Positions 12,338-23,796 of a stretch of DNA of 64,000 bases are shown here, piece after piece. Within the stretch, counting starts at the first letter, position 1. The number at the start of each line of letters is the position of its first letter. Both the position numbers and the translations under genes were made by a program. The notes under the pieces are model-generated. The model did not search any database, was not told the origin of the DNA, and saw only the letters and a program-made list of their open reading frames with translations. Origin of the DNA: Clavulina sp. PMI_390 (Eukaryota; Basidiomycota; Agaricomycetes; Cantharellales; Hydnaceae); the NCBI GenBank assembly GCA_015039315.1, contig WIDE01000083.1, forward strand, positions 1 to 64,000, written 5' to 3'.

Positions 12338-15125
12338 TCAAGCCTGTTCCTCCTCACCAAGCCGTGGGGCGGCAAGCTTTACAGGGCTAGTAAATGTCGA
12401 CCTATGCAGTATTAAATATTTTAGACGCTACGATGCAAGGGCCGAGTTTATTGTGAAGCAACACTCACGGCAGGTCGAATTCTTGAAAAGGGATGCATGC
12501 TAGCAATGCAATGACCGCAAACCCTGCATTGAAGATAAAAACTCCACGGAGGGCGATCCTCCAGGATGCTATAGCAATAGCTCTCAGCTCAGGGTCCAAA
12601 TTTGGAATGATGTTAGTTGAATGCCGGATTTTGTCAATGAGCTGAATAATCCCGAATGCAAGACCAGATGGGCGACAAATCAGATAATCGGTTTGCGTCA
12701 GCCTTACTGACTCGTCATGATGGCAAGTGTATTAGGCATCTCACCTCTGCGGAGTCTGGGGTCCGAATCTTGATGTGAAGTTGTGCACGGAGAATGCTTT
12801 GAGCGAGAGCTCCGCTCATGCTAACGCCAAGGACCTGACCCGTTGTCCGGAATAGATAATAGACTATGGTCGAACAGGAGGGGATGATACACTTCAGAGA
12901 AAGTTCCAGCAGAGTATCAGGAGCTATGGCCATTCGATTCATGACGTACTTCCCGTGGCGATCGCTACATCTTCTCGAGGCACCGAGCTGGTGAGAGCCT
13001 AATAATTGATCAGCACTCTCTATCAAGGGGGTATGTGTTCTCAACGGCTGACTATGAGTGTGGCCGTGAAGAGGCTCGATCTAAGGTGGTTTTTGTGAGC
13101 CATCAGCAACGGCCCACCCATGAAAAACCGCCTTGAGCTCACATTCCCAGCCCAAATGGCACTATGTCGAACCAAAATTCAGAATCCATTGTGTCTTCGT
13201 TCCAACGAGCGAATAGCATGCAGGATGATAGCAGAGTCGCGGCACTAGCGACGCTCAGTACCCAATACTTGCCAGTAGCTTTCATCACCCTAGCGTCAAT
13301 AGATCAGGTCTTCAGGTGAGACGGTAAAGCGGGTAGTTCCTTACCAGCCTGCGAACAAACTTCCAAGCGGAATGAACACCTAAGGAGGAAATATGATCAG
13401 AATAATGCGTATCTTATCGTGGCCAATATGAACCAACTGCATTCGGAAGTAAATGGGCACCAGCTTGGGAAGCTGGCTGCAATTTGACAGCAGAAAAGTA
13501 GAGCGGGACGTTGTAGATTATCGAGAGACCGACGAAGTTAGCTGCAAAACTCGATATTGCCCCACTCAGGGGTGTTCGCTGGAACAGCAAATGTAGCGGC
13601 AGGATTGGCTCCGCACTGCCAAATAGCCCCGCAAGAACAAATATGATCATCGACAATGCACTGATGATTAAGAGGGCCCAGACTGAGGGTGAGCGCCAAG
13701 ATAGCTCCTCGATTGTCTTGAGGGTCACCGCAACAAGAAAACTTCCGACAAAGCTAATAAGGCTAATGGAGCCTACCCAATCAACGCGAGCAAGTTTCTG
13801 GCGCAGGGTCGTGGGTTTGTGAGTGTGAGGAATATCTGCCTTGAACGCAATCAATAAACCCGATAGGACTAGGATCGGTAACTGAAGGAGAAACCCCCAT
13901 CGCCTGGAAGCAGCGTTCAGAAGTGCGTACGCATGAAATGGCCAGAACCTGCTCACCATCCGAACAAGTCATTCGCATATCCACCTAGAAGAATGTACAG
14001 GATTAATCAATCTGAACGTGATTGCGTGGTAAGGCTAACTCACCAAGAGCGCCGCCAAGTCCAGAACCCAACGCAAATAACACACTTGATAGGCCAACGT
14101 AAAGACCTCGTTGTTTTCTAGACGCATCAATTTAAGCTATTGACGTCTGATTTTAGGCCAGGAGTGGAGACAAACAAGGGTATAAGGTCTGCCAAAGCTA
14201 TGCTGGACACTGGGGAAGTCTTTAGCCCAAGAAGTGTGGGGAGAGATTCTCTAATACTCGCCAGCGTGAATTCCACCTCCTCCCATGCCTAAAATTGGAC
14301 AAAGAGATGTTCAAAACAAGTTGCCATGCCGATGTAGTGGACAGGAGCCGCACCAGCTATAGCTCTCGCTGCAATTAGGGTGCTCATAGTGTTGGCCAGT
14401 CCTTAGTGTGAACAGTCAGCTCAATGGATTACAATGGTGAACAAAAATCTCCACAAACCACACAAGAGAGTCCCAATACCTGGTTTGTGCATACCAATTG
14501 CCGATCAATGAGTACAAATGGTCAGCTTGAGGTGCGGAGGCTCACCAAAGAATGTTACCGCCATCAGCATCGCCGCTTTCCGGCCTAAGTATTTAAACGA
14601 GCCACTTGAGTCTCCATACGGCCCCTGGAATAACTCTTCACACCGATGATATCTGCCAACCGCCCATAAAGCGGAGTGAAACAGCACACGCTCCTGTTCC
14701 GACCCATATATGAGCCGAGTGTTTTCTTGCACTTAACGGAGGGTCAGAAGCTCACAATAGATATGATGTCCCTAGGTAGGAGGCTTGGTGCGAGGCATTG
14801 AAGTGTGATCCTACAGCGCAAGAGGATCAAGTCCAGCACATCTAGGCAGGATCAAAGAAGCGCACCAAAGGGAGAAATGAGGGTTGCGACCGCACTACTG
14901 TCTAGAGCACTGAGGAAGACTTAAGAGCTCACATTTAGACAGCTAACTATGCTCAAACAATGACAACGCACCAGCGCTCCACAACGCTAACAACGTCCAG
15001 AATAGTTCTGAGGGTGTGCTTGGTAGCTTGATTGGAGCAATGATGGCGGAAGTCTGAAAGCCATGTTGTCGTGCCACCTCCTCGGTGTTGCTATCGAGCA
15101 GAGGAGTAGACTCAGAAGCAGACAT
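12338..15125 (-). CDS. MFS transporter paralogue C (DHA2 type)
   Basis: The third copy starts MSASESTPLLDSNTEE with the ExxxLL motif; the in-frame ATG 45 nt upstream is less likely because the paralogues all begin at this point. Its first membrane segment reads FLSALDSSAVATLISPFG, unlike the DITIIPT of A and B. Further landmarks are RWGFLLQLPILVLSGLLIAF, LRQKLARVDWVGSISLISF, TLKTIEELSW, EPILPLHLLFQRTPLSG, IIYNVPLYFSAVKLQPASQA, GAHLLPNAVG, YYLFRTTGQVLGVSMSGALA and a C-terminal tail beginning STFTSPVKLAA. The linker LRQKLAR groups it with D and E. No disabling lesion was seen, though not every exon could be verified by eye. Confidence 0.8.
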
Positions 15126-15689
15126 GCGAGATCGAGACGCCAAGCATACGTGATAGGTGTGGATGCCCAAGCGTGAAACGGTGGCAAATCATCTGCCTTG
15201 CCGGAGTCGCTTCGCCGACTCAAACACTCCGTGGTGGTAGTCGGTATAGTGAGGGCACAGGAGCTTCTGATATTGGAGTTCCGTACCAGACCCTATTTGC
15301 ATTCGAGAGCGATGATGCTATTGTGGAAGGAAAGCTTACACTATGAGCTTTTACATCAGCGTCCTCGAGGGTTTTGCTGCTTGTTGAAGGGCTTCAACAC
15401 CAGCGCAAGTAAGTGGGGCAATGTGTGGCTAGGAGTCAAAGGAACAGAATTCGTTTCAAAAAGCCAAAACATACAATTGCTGAGAACGTTTTTAGAGAGG
15501 AACAAGATACAAACACTCTGGGTAGCGGAATAACAACATGCAACCACATTCGGATATTTTTGACGTTTCTTGACTTCTCTATAGTGGCAGCATCATTCAT
15601 ATACGCTCTGGTTAGTTTCGCATTAGGTCGTTCCAGGGCCTCGCAGGGGCTTTCGTGACATAATACCGGCGGAAGAAACCCAACTTCAC
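15126..15689. other. Intergenic spacer between transporters C and D
   Basis: This spacer of about 560 bp shows no convincing coding region, repeat or RNA gene. It is expected to hold the promoter of transporter C and the 3' UTR of D. Confidence 0.5.
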
Positions 15690-18486
15690 TCAGGTTTGGA
15701 AGCCCTCCTCCACCTGAGCGAGCTGTGGAGGACTAAGTTTTGCTGGCTCGGCAAATGTCGATCTGTTGTGGCAAGAGATTCAACGAGTGTATCACAATGA
15801 TGCGCAGAAAGCTTATATGAATACGCACGGGAGTTCGAATTCTTCCATGGGGATGCTGGCTAAGAGAGTAATAAACGCAAAAGCTGCGTTCAGAATAAAC
15901 ACTGCGCGCAAGGCGACCTTCCAAGACGCTACGGCAGCTTGCTGGATCTCGGGCTCTAGCGTGCGGATTATGTCGGTCGAATGTCTGATTTTATCAATAA
16001 CCTAGTTGGGCACGATTGTCAGCGTGAGTGAAGGAGTGCGACACAGATTGGCGTTGGTAAGAAGAGACAGTTCTTGCTGTGGAATAATGAGCAATTTTTA
16101 CCTCTGCGGCGTCTGGGGTATGGATCTTCGTGCTCAGTTGCGCGCGGAGGATGCTTTGGCCCAAGGCTCCACTCAGACCAACGCCGATCACTTGGCCAGT
16201 CGTGCGGAAGAGATAGCATACTAAAACCGAGCAAGAGGATATTCCAGGTTAGTCGTGCAGATGATGAGAACGTAGAAATTACGGATTCTCAGACGCACTT
16301 CCTGTGATAACAGCCACCTCTTGCTGCGATACCGAGCTTATCAATCCCTATGATGAGTGGTAAGTCAGTGCTTGTCAGATGTTTATCATAGCGTTTGGGT
16401 CGACGAACAATAAGGGAGGATGTAAAAAAGCTCGATCTGCACAGGGGTTCGTGAGTATTGACCAATCGTTCACTTGACAACGCCCTTCGAGCTCACATTC
16501 CAAAGCCAAATGGCACAATATCAAACCAGAGCTCGAATGCCGTGGTGTCGTCATTCCAACCAGCAAAAAGGAGGCAAGATAATAGAAGGGAGCTGCTGCT
16601 GGCCGCGATAAGTAGCCAATATTTGCCCGTGGTTTTCATCACCCTGATACCGATGAGTGAGAACCTTGGGCATTGGGTACGAATGCGTTAAGACGAAATC
16701 TTACCAGCCCGCGAACATACTGCCAAATACGATGAAGATCTGTGTGAAAAAAATGAGAACATGAAGGATTCTGAAGCATCTTTGCTGAACGAACCGCATT
16801 AGGGAGGAGGTGGGCACCAGACTTGGAAGGAGTCTGCAGCTTTACGGCCTCAAAATAGAGAGGGACGGTATAGAGGATCGCAACACCAACAAAACCAGCC
16901 GCGAAATTGGCTATCGATGCGCTGAGCGATGTTCTCCGGAGCAGCAAACTCAGGGGCAAGATGGGCTCTGGGCTGACGAACACCTCTACCAATAGGAAAG
17001 CGACACTCGAGAGCGCGCTTACGGTGAAAAGTACCCAGACTTCGGGAGCGCTCCAAGGCATCTCTTCGGCTGTTTTGAGGGTCATCGCCACCAGGAAACT
17101 CCCAACAAACCCAACGAGTGTTATAGAGCCGAGCCAGTCAATACGAGCGAGCTTCTGGCGAAGCGTCGCTGGTTTGATAGTGTAAGGAAGTTTCGCCTTC
17201 ACTATAATTAGCATGGAAGCAAGCGCCAGGATCGGCATCTGGGCGAGAAACCCCCATCGCCTAGACACGATACTTAGAGTGGCGAGGTTGTGATCCAGTC
17301 GCAGGAGATCGGACTCACCATCCGAACCAGTCATTTGCAAGACCACCTAGTGAGGGATATCAACTCAATGAGATTGGAATAAAAAAATATGTGAACAGAG
17401 GTTGCTTACCCACAGGACCACCGAGCCCATTTCCCAGCGCAAATAGCACACTTGAGAAGCCAATATAGACCCCTCTTTGTTTTCTAATGTATTACGATTA
17501 GCGATTCAAGCGGAATTATGATAGTAAGCGAAATGATGACGAACAAGGGTACAAGATCGGAGAGGGCGATGCTTGACACTGTGAGGATGTTAGCGACATA
17601 TCTACAAAATTTCATAAATACTTACCAGTATGAATTCCACCTCCACCCATTCCTTAAGAAAGCGAAGATTATCGTTAGCGCTGGTGGCCGTTTGGAACAA
17701 GAAAGCGAATATTACCAGCTATCGCTCTTGCGGTGATAAGTGTCGTCATGGAATTGGCGAGTCCTAAATACAGCGAATCAGGGGAAAGTAATTTTGGATT
17801 CTAAATAGATTCAGCATACCGCAAATCAGAGTCCCAACGCCTAATTCGTGCAAGCCGACATGGTCAGATGGAGGTAGCTTCGATGGGCAAAACCGTGCAA
17901 GGACTCACCAAAGAGAGTGACTGCTACCAGCATTGCCTGCTTGCGACCTAGACATAAGGGAAGTTGAATCGCGTCAATGGATGGGGTGGGAATGTTAAAA
18001 TGGAGTTCTCACCGAGGATATCTGCTAGTCGCCCATACAGTGGTGTGAAACAGCACATGCTCCTGTTTCCACGGTATGTCAGTCATTTTCTTTTTCGCTT
18101 ACAAGGCACGTGAGTAGTCACAGAAGATATGAGGTCCCAAGATAAGACGCCTGATGTGAAGCATTGAAATACGACCCTAGAGCAACCTTCGGGTGAGCAT
18201 GTTGCGTTTTTACACAACACAAATAACCATACCAATGGGAGAGATGAGAGTCGCAACGATTGTGTTGTCGAGAGCACTGAGGAATACTATGGAGGAAGGG
18301 GTTGGAACAGGTATCTGGACAAAGTGCCACCGTCGTACCAGCACTCCACAAAGCTAGGAATGTCCAGAATAACTCGGTTCTTGTTGACTCTATTGGGGTA
18401 TTGAGAGGGGTAGAAACGCGATCGTCCTGTATAACAGGCCCATTTGGGCTCTCATTGAGGAGAGGAGTAGACTCAGATACCGCCAT
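15690..18486 (-). CDS. MFS transporter paralogue D (DHA2 type)
   Basis: The fourth copy starts MAVSESTPLLNESPNG with the acidic dileucine signal. It has the canonical DHA2 first membrane segment VFLSALDNTIVATLISPIG, then SYFNASHQASYLGTSYLL, RWGFLAQMPILALASMLIIV, LRQKLARIDWLGSITLVGF, TLKTAEEMPW, EPILPLSLLLRRTSLSAS, VAILYTVPLYFEAVKLQ, SKSGAHLLPNAV and a C-terminal helix ending EEFELP. The final intron uses a GTGCGT donor and joins to a tail beginning STFAEPAKLS, with the stop at 15690. It is most like copy C in the N-terminal ALWSAG and LRQKLAR stretches. It lies next to the relic of a sixth copy. Substrate unknown. Confidence 0.83.
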
Positions 18487-18874
18487 ACGAGATGGAAGGG
18501 AAGAGCAGCAGTGGTGATCTGTGCGGTTTTGCGACCGTGGAACACTGGGCGATCACCCCGTGTACGGCATCGTTGCAGGGTCGACAACTCCTCAGCTCCT
18601 TTCGTTTGGCCCTCTTTTTAGAGTGAAATGGTTGATAAGCATCAATGGTCGTGTCTAGAATGGGATCCCAACCAGTTGTGAGGCAAAACACGCGGCAATT
18701 TTGTGCCTGTGGGCGAAATGAACGTGGGAACTATTGTGAGTGATCGTGTTGAACACCTAGAGTGGTTTTGTTCGCTTTCTGTTGTCTTTTTTTGAATTGG
18801 AGTACAAAGGCAGTATAAGAAATTTAATATAAACATCAGATGTAGTATATTCACGGCAAGGTATCAGGGTCGTT

Positions 18875-19600
18875 TCAAGCACCACATCCATCTCCCTCAT
18901 TAATGCATCGCGGCGACGATGCTGAAGATCTTCGGGGTTTGTCCGAGTTGCCGAATGTCGATCTGCGATCTGGTTGGAAAATCAGAGAGTGGGCGCCGAG
19001 AGAAGTGAAAAGAGATCCATCTGATCACGGCATCCCGTTCTCCGAAATCGGCAGGCACGCCACCAAGGCAAGAAAAGCAAATGCCGTGTTGAAAATGAGC
19101 ACAGCACGAAAGGCAATCGCCCAAGATGCCACGGCAGCATCTCTGTATTTAGGCTTAAGTGTTTTTTCTATGGAATTATAATGGCGGATATTGTTGATAA
19201 GCTCGATGTTTCCCCACATTATTGAACGACAGCAAAATCAGGAACAACCCCTCATACTGCACGACTAGGCTAGAGATTGAGAAACCTCAGGTCCTACTTC
19301 GGTGGCATTTGGGACCTGGATTCTGTCTCGAAGGTCTCTGTTATGGATGTTTACGCAGTGGCACCGGTCATGCTCCCGTCAAAAAAACTTAGCTTGTGGC
19401 GCGGAAGAGTAGCCGACTTGCAATTCAGGCGAGAAGGGCAAATTCAATGATGTGCCTCGTCGATTATGGGCACGGAAGTGACCAAGAACTTGCTTCCGGT
19501 GGCCACGGCCAGATCCTTATATGAGCCAGAACGTTTCAAAGCCTATCGACGATGGTAATCGTACAGTAATATCGACGAGTTCGGTTCGTGATGACAATAA
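18875..19600 (-). pseudogene. 3' relic of a sixth MFS transporter
   Basis: Only the last few exons of a transporter like A-E remain. Reading from the 3' side, the C-terminal helix LKPKYRDAAVASWAIAFRAV...ALVACLPISENGMP is intact. A last exon still opens with STFGNSDKPRRSS and ends with a stop at 18875. The preceding exon keeps LRDRIQVPNATEV, but the segment corresponding to GVSMSGALAQGILRTQ reads GSMTGATA then a stop. Further upstream ALKRSGSYKDLAVATGSK matches the ALISSVSREDMAVANGSA exon of copy E. The 5' two-thirds of the gene are missing, and the NACHT gene begins about 150 bp beyond. The donor of the last intron has decayed to GTGATC. Confidence 0.8.
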
Positions 19601-19756
19601 TCGACGTGGTCAACAATGATGGTAGGATTACGTGGTATGTAGTTAGCTATGGCTAGCTGTCGTGTATGATTGGGCTTGCGTTCCACTCCCTGAGGGGAAT
19701 GTTCAAAATTTTACTATCGAGGAGCTGAACTAACACCTCTAGAAGAGATATAGATA

Positions 19757-22700
19757 TTACACAAGATCGAGCATCCTGACGATCCAGTCACGAACTTTGC
19801 GGCTTTCTTCAAGAGCGCCGTCCTCTGGCTCCCCGTTTTCAGGATCAATATAAATCGGGTCAGACACCGATCTCGAGCCATCCAGATGCCATTTCTCAAC
19901 TCCTAGTGGTCCTCCCATGACGAACCACGCCGGATTGGTCCAATCTGAGGTCAATTCGTCTACTAATGTCTCCTTTTCGTCTCGCACTGGGATTCGCTCG
20001 TCTATTTCTCCATTCTCGTGATGTCTCAACTCATCAAGCTCCTCTGGCGCTAGCTGTAGCAGAGTGAACTGGGAATAGCCCTCTGAGTTAGTCTTGAATT
20101 TTCCGCTGAAATGGAGCTTGTCCTTGACTTGATCGAGTTTTTGTTTCAGGTCTTCTGATTGAGGGTTAACAAGTAGCGTTTGAGCAATCCATTGCGCTGC
20201 AGCCCAAATAGTCCTCGGAACGTCCCTGATCATGATTGCATTCGCGGAGCGAACACAACGAACAAGCGTTTCACCCAACAACATCACAGGTAAGGGCTCG
20301 AATTCCGCGGCCACAATCGGGAGTTTAGCACGCGAGTCCGCACTTGATGTGGAAAGAAACCCTGAATCATGTTGGGCTTGAAGAATTGTTCTCGCCTCCT
20401 TGCCTCGACCTGCTTTCATTGTTTTAATAACAATAGATGCTTGCCATTTGGAAGCAAAGCTCGGAGCTTTTAATAACTCCTCGGTTTGTGCGCCGAGCTC
20501 TTTGGCTGAAGCAATGTGTACATGCCACCAATCAATGGCATAAATAGTAGGATCATCAACTAGGTTGATGGGGAGGGTATCATTTTTGAGGGTGCGATCT
20601 GAAGTGCATATCTCGACCCATTTATCCGATATCCTCTCGCTGAGGACTCGGAGACAACATTTCGCAAGAAGTGTATGAGCATTATCAAAGTTGATGGCAA
20701 AATGTTCCTCGCCTTTCCTCTTTGGGGCATATACTGTGAGATAGTCTCTCACCGACTGGTGCGTGAAGATAAGAGCTTCCTCGTGGTCTATCGTACCAAA
20801 CATCACGGGCCGTAGTCTTGACACTGTGCGGGAAAGATCATCGACGCTCTCTCCTAGTAGAGAGGCTAGGCAAGGAAGACTGAATGTCATCTTGGAGGTC
20901 AGTATTGCTCCAACTATCCTGGCATAGCGTTGAGCAAATGAAGAACGACTCCATGGAAGTCTCTGGAAGATCATCGCGTACATGTCGTTGATATGGTCCG
21001 CGGCGTCAGGAGGAGGCTTCAGTGATAGTAGCTCGTTAAGGTCTTCCTTCGGGTCGTCAGCATCGTCTATCCAGTCCAGGGCAAGTCGGGCCCAAATGAA
21101 TAGGCCAGCAGATTTTTGAGCAAAGACCACAAGCTGCTCTTCAGATGGCCAGGCTGGGACACCTTTCCGAGAGGCTATAATGGAGAAACTTGACTTAGCA
21201 AATAGCCAGATGTCCTTGTAGACTACACCGTATTGGTGAAGGCGGTGGACTTCCACATGGGACTTGCCCTCGAGGAGGGACACGCTTCTTGGCTCGTCTC
21301 GGGCAGTGACCAACATGCGGACACGAGGTGAGATTAATGCACACTCCTCGGCGAGAACCTTGAGGAAAGTGTCATACATGCGCTCCTTCTTCGACCACTT
21401 CTCAAGCGATGGGACAAGGCTGTCATCGGCCTCATCTAAAGCGTCGATGATGATAACAACAGAAGGGGCCTCGGATGGAAGCAGGGAAAGAGGGTGGCGG
21501 ATTAACTCCTGGAATTGGGTGACAAGATTTTCAGATATCAGATCAGGGCGATTTTTGAGCGCCACCGCTACAGCATTCTTTACTACCGGATGGATGGAAC
21601 TGAGAGCAAATGCAAGATGACCGATAGTTTTTACTGGACTGTCACGATCTGCGTGGGCAGAATTGAAAAAGAATGAAGTCATGTGGTAGCCTTGGCGACC
21701 CGCAAAGCGCTGTTGACAGCTGCGTGCGATGGTAGTCTTTCCGGCGCCTGCAACTCCAGCAAGAAGGTAGATTGACGAGGGGGAATTGCCACTGCCTTCG
21801 AGAAATGAAGTTATATCGTCGAGAATTGCCTCACGCGTCCCTTCCAAGCAAACTTGGGCTGCGCCACCCGAGGCGCCATTGACTGTTTGGCGTTGTAAGG
21901 GTTTCAAAGCCTCCTCAATTTCAGCGGCATCCACTATACGATGGAGAATCAATAGATATAAGAGCAAGTGCTATATTCAAGCCACCTACAACGTTCTAAA
22001 ATATCCTCTTGACGGCGTGAGAACGAATTGAGAGTGGCTTGGACGCTGATTGCCCATGTCTTGAGTCCATCAATATCTTCGACGATGGCAGATAGTTTTG
22101 CATGCGTGATCACCGTTGACTCCAACTGGACGAAACTGATGAATATTTTACGCAGCGCGAGAGGAAAACATTAACTTACGTCAAACTTGAGCAAAGCCTG
22201 ATCAAGTTTTGATTTGAAGGTCCCAACCTCGTTGCTGTCGTTCAAGAATGCCATCATGGTTTGTCCTTTCCCACGTTCAACGATCTTGGTTAAGTCGGCT
22301 TTGATGGTGACAATCACTCTGACCGATAGAAACGTCAATGCGTCAGTGGTATTGGGGGAAAGAAAGGAATGGGTACGCACTGCGAAAGTTGCTCGAGATT
22401 TGCATGAAAGTCTGGAGAAATTTCTCCCCTTTCCTTTGCGATCACGACGACTCTTGCAACGTTCGACTCCAAATGGTCTGCAAATTCCTTCCACTCAGAC
22501 TTGTAAGACTTGAACTCCTATGTCGTGAAGCGTAAGCCCTGCGATCTCTCGGACTGCATCTCAGGACTTACCCGAACTGTGTTTGCGATCCACAAGGCCC
22601 CTCCACTCGCACTTTTCAAGGGAGGGAACGCATCGGCGGCCGAATTAACGGCGTTGAGCGTTGCAATAAACATGCCAGAAAGCCCTTTTCCACGTGAGGA

Positions 22701-23168
22701 TTTGGAGGCGTTTCCATCCTCACCTGCATCTAACTGCATGGGGGGTTCCTCGGCAGGGGTAGGAAGTCCTGGAGGGCTAATCAAAGGTGTTGGTGGGTCT
22801 GCTACCTCCACCGTTGTGACGTCAGGGGTAACCGGGGACGGCGGAGTGGGCTCATCAGGTGGGTTCGGGTCAGGGACTTCTGGAGGTATTGGGGGAGGGA
22901 CCGCTGGGGCAGCTACTAGAATAGTAATTGGAGTTGTGGAGGATTGACCCGAGGGTGACTGGGATACTGCAGTGTTTCGTGTCGCATTGGAGGAACGCTT
23001 TCCTTTGGGTTTTGAGCGACTAGGTGAGTTTCCCATCAGGCTCCGTGAAGGGGGGAGTTCCCAACTTGTCTGGAGAGGTGCGACCTGCTCTGAAGGTTTG
23101 GTATAAGGCCCTGGCAAGGGGCGATGATGCTGGGAAGCTGCATAACGTAATCCTCCTATAGCGAACAT
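19757..23168 (-). CDS. NACHT-domain STAND NTPase (fungal NLR-like), no WD40 or ankyrin tail
   Basis: STAND NTPases are signalling switches; in fungi they take part in heterokaryon incompatibility and non-self response. Exon 1 (22572-23168) encodes a Ser/Pro-rich region, then FPPLKSASGGALWIANTVR, continuing in exon 2 with EFKSYKSEWKEFADHLESNV, the helical N-terminal region usual in agaricomycete NACHT proteins. After two more short exons, the large exon (19757 to about 21930) has the P-loop LLAGVAGAGKTTIA, Walker B VVIIIDALDEAD and the downstream conserved HQSVRDYLTVYAP. The product is roughly 1,050 residues. The last 200 residues contain no WD40, ankyrin or TPR repeat and match nothing I recognise. 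ATG at 23168 is used here; a second in-frame ATG at 23033 would give MGNSPSRSKP. It lies inside the transporter array. Confidence 0.85.
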
Positions 23169-23796
23169 CTATAGCCACCATAGACATAAAGGCAAAATAT
23201 CAGCTGGAGCACCAAAGTATTCCAAAAAAGGATGTTATTGACGCTCACAATGAGTCGAACAATACATTTTCAAAGCCACTGAACTGCTGAAAAGCAGCTT
23301 GCATCGCATCCAGCCGCAAGCAATAATCGCTCGCGAATCAGAACCACGTACATGATGCAATGCTAATCCCAAGGTTAATTCATCTTAACTCGTGTCCAAG
23401 CACAATCCGCCTGCCCATCGATGGGCGGTGTTGGTCCGCAAGCGGCCACGCGGCAGTTGGATCTAAAAAGAGCTGGCAGCTGTATGAGTGATGGAGCCAT
23501 AACGCGTAGAAAAAGGAGACGGTGACCATTAGGACTTCAGTATGAGCAAAAAGGGCGGATCGACCAGTGGTCACAGGAGGGTTTAGCGTCGAGAAGATGA
23601 GCACGAGCACATTCATGATACTCCGGCATATTGGTCACCCAGGAGACGCCGAACTCAGCAGAGCCTTTATATCCGGAAGATCAAGTACACATTCAAAGGG
23701 CGTGGTCACACGTGTTTGTACACCACATCCATTGACTTTGCCCTACACTGAAATAAATGAGCAGTTGATACATCTAAGCACAGCAGTAAATTTTCC
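23169..23796. other. Spacer between the NACHT gene and transporter E
   Basis: This stretch of about 630 bp holds the presumed promoter of the NACHT gene. No convincing remnant of the missing 5' part of the sixth transporter was seen here. A minus-strand frame (23380-23616) has a hydrophobic stretch but no family signature. Confidence 0.45.

Noticed and set aside
12148..12415. Plus-strand open frames near the 3' end of transporter C
   Set aside because: They overlap the last exon of transporter C in antisense, have no domain, and the minus-strand reading is supported by comparison with four paralogues.
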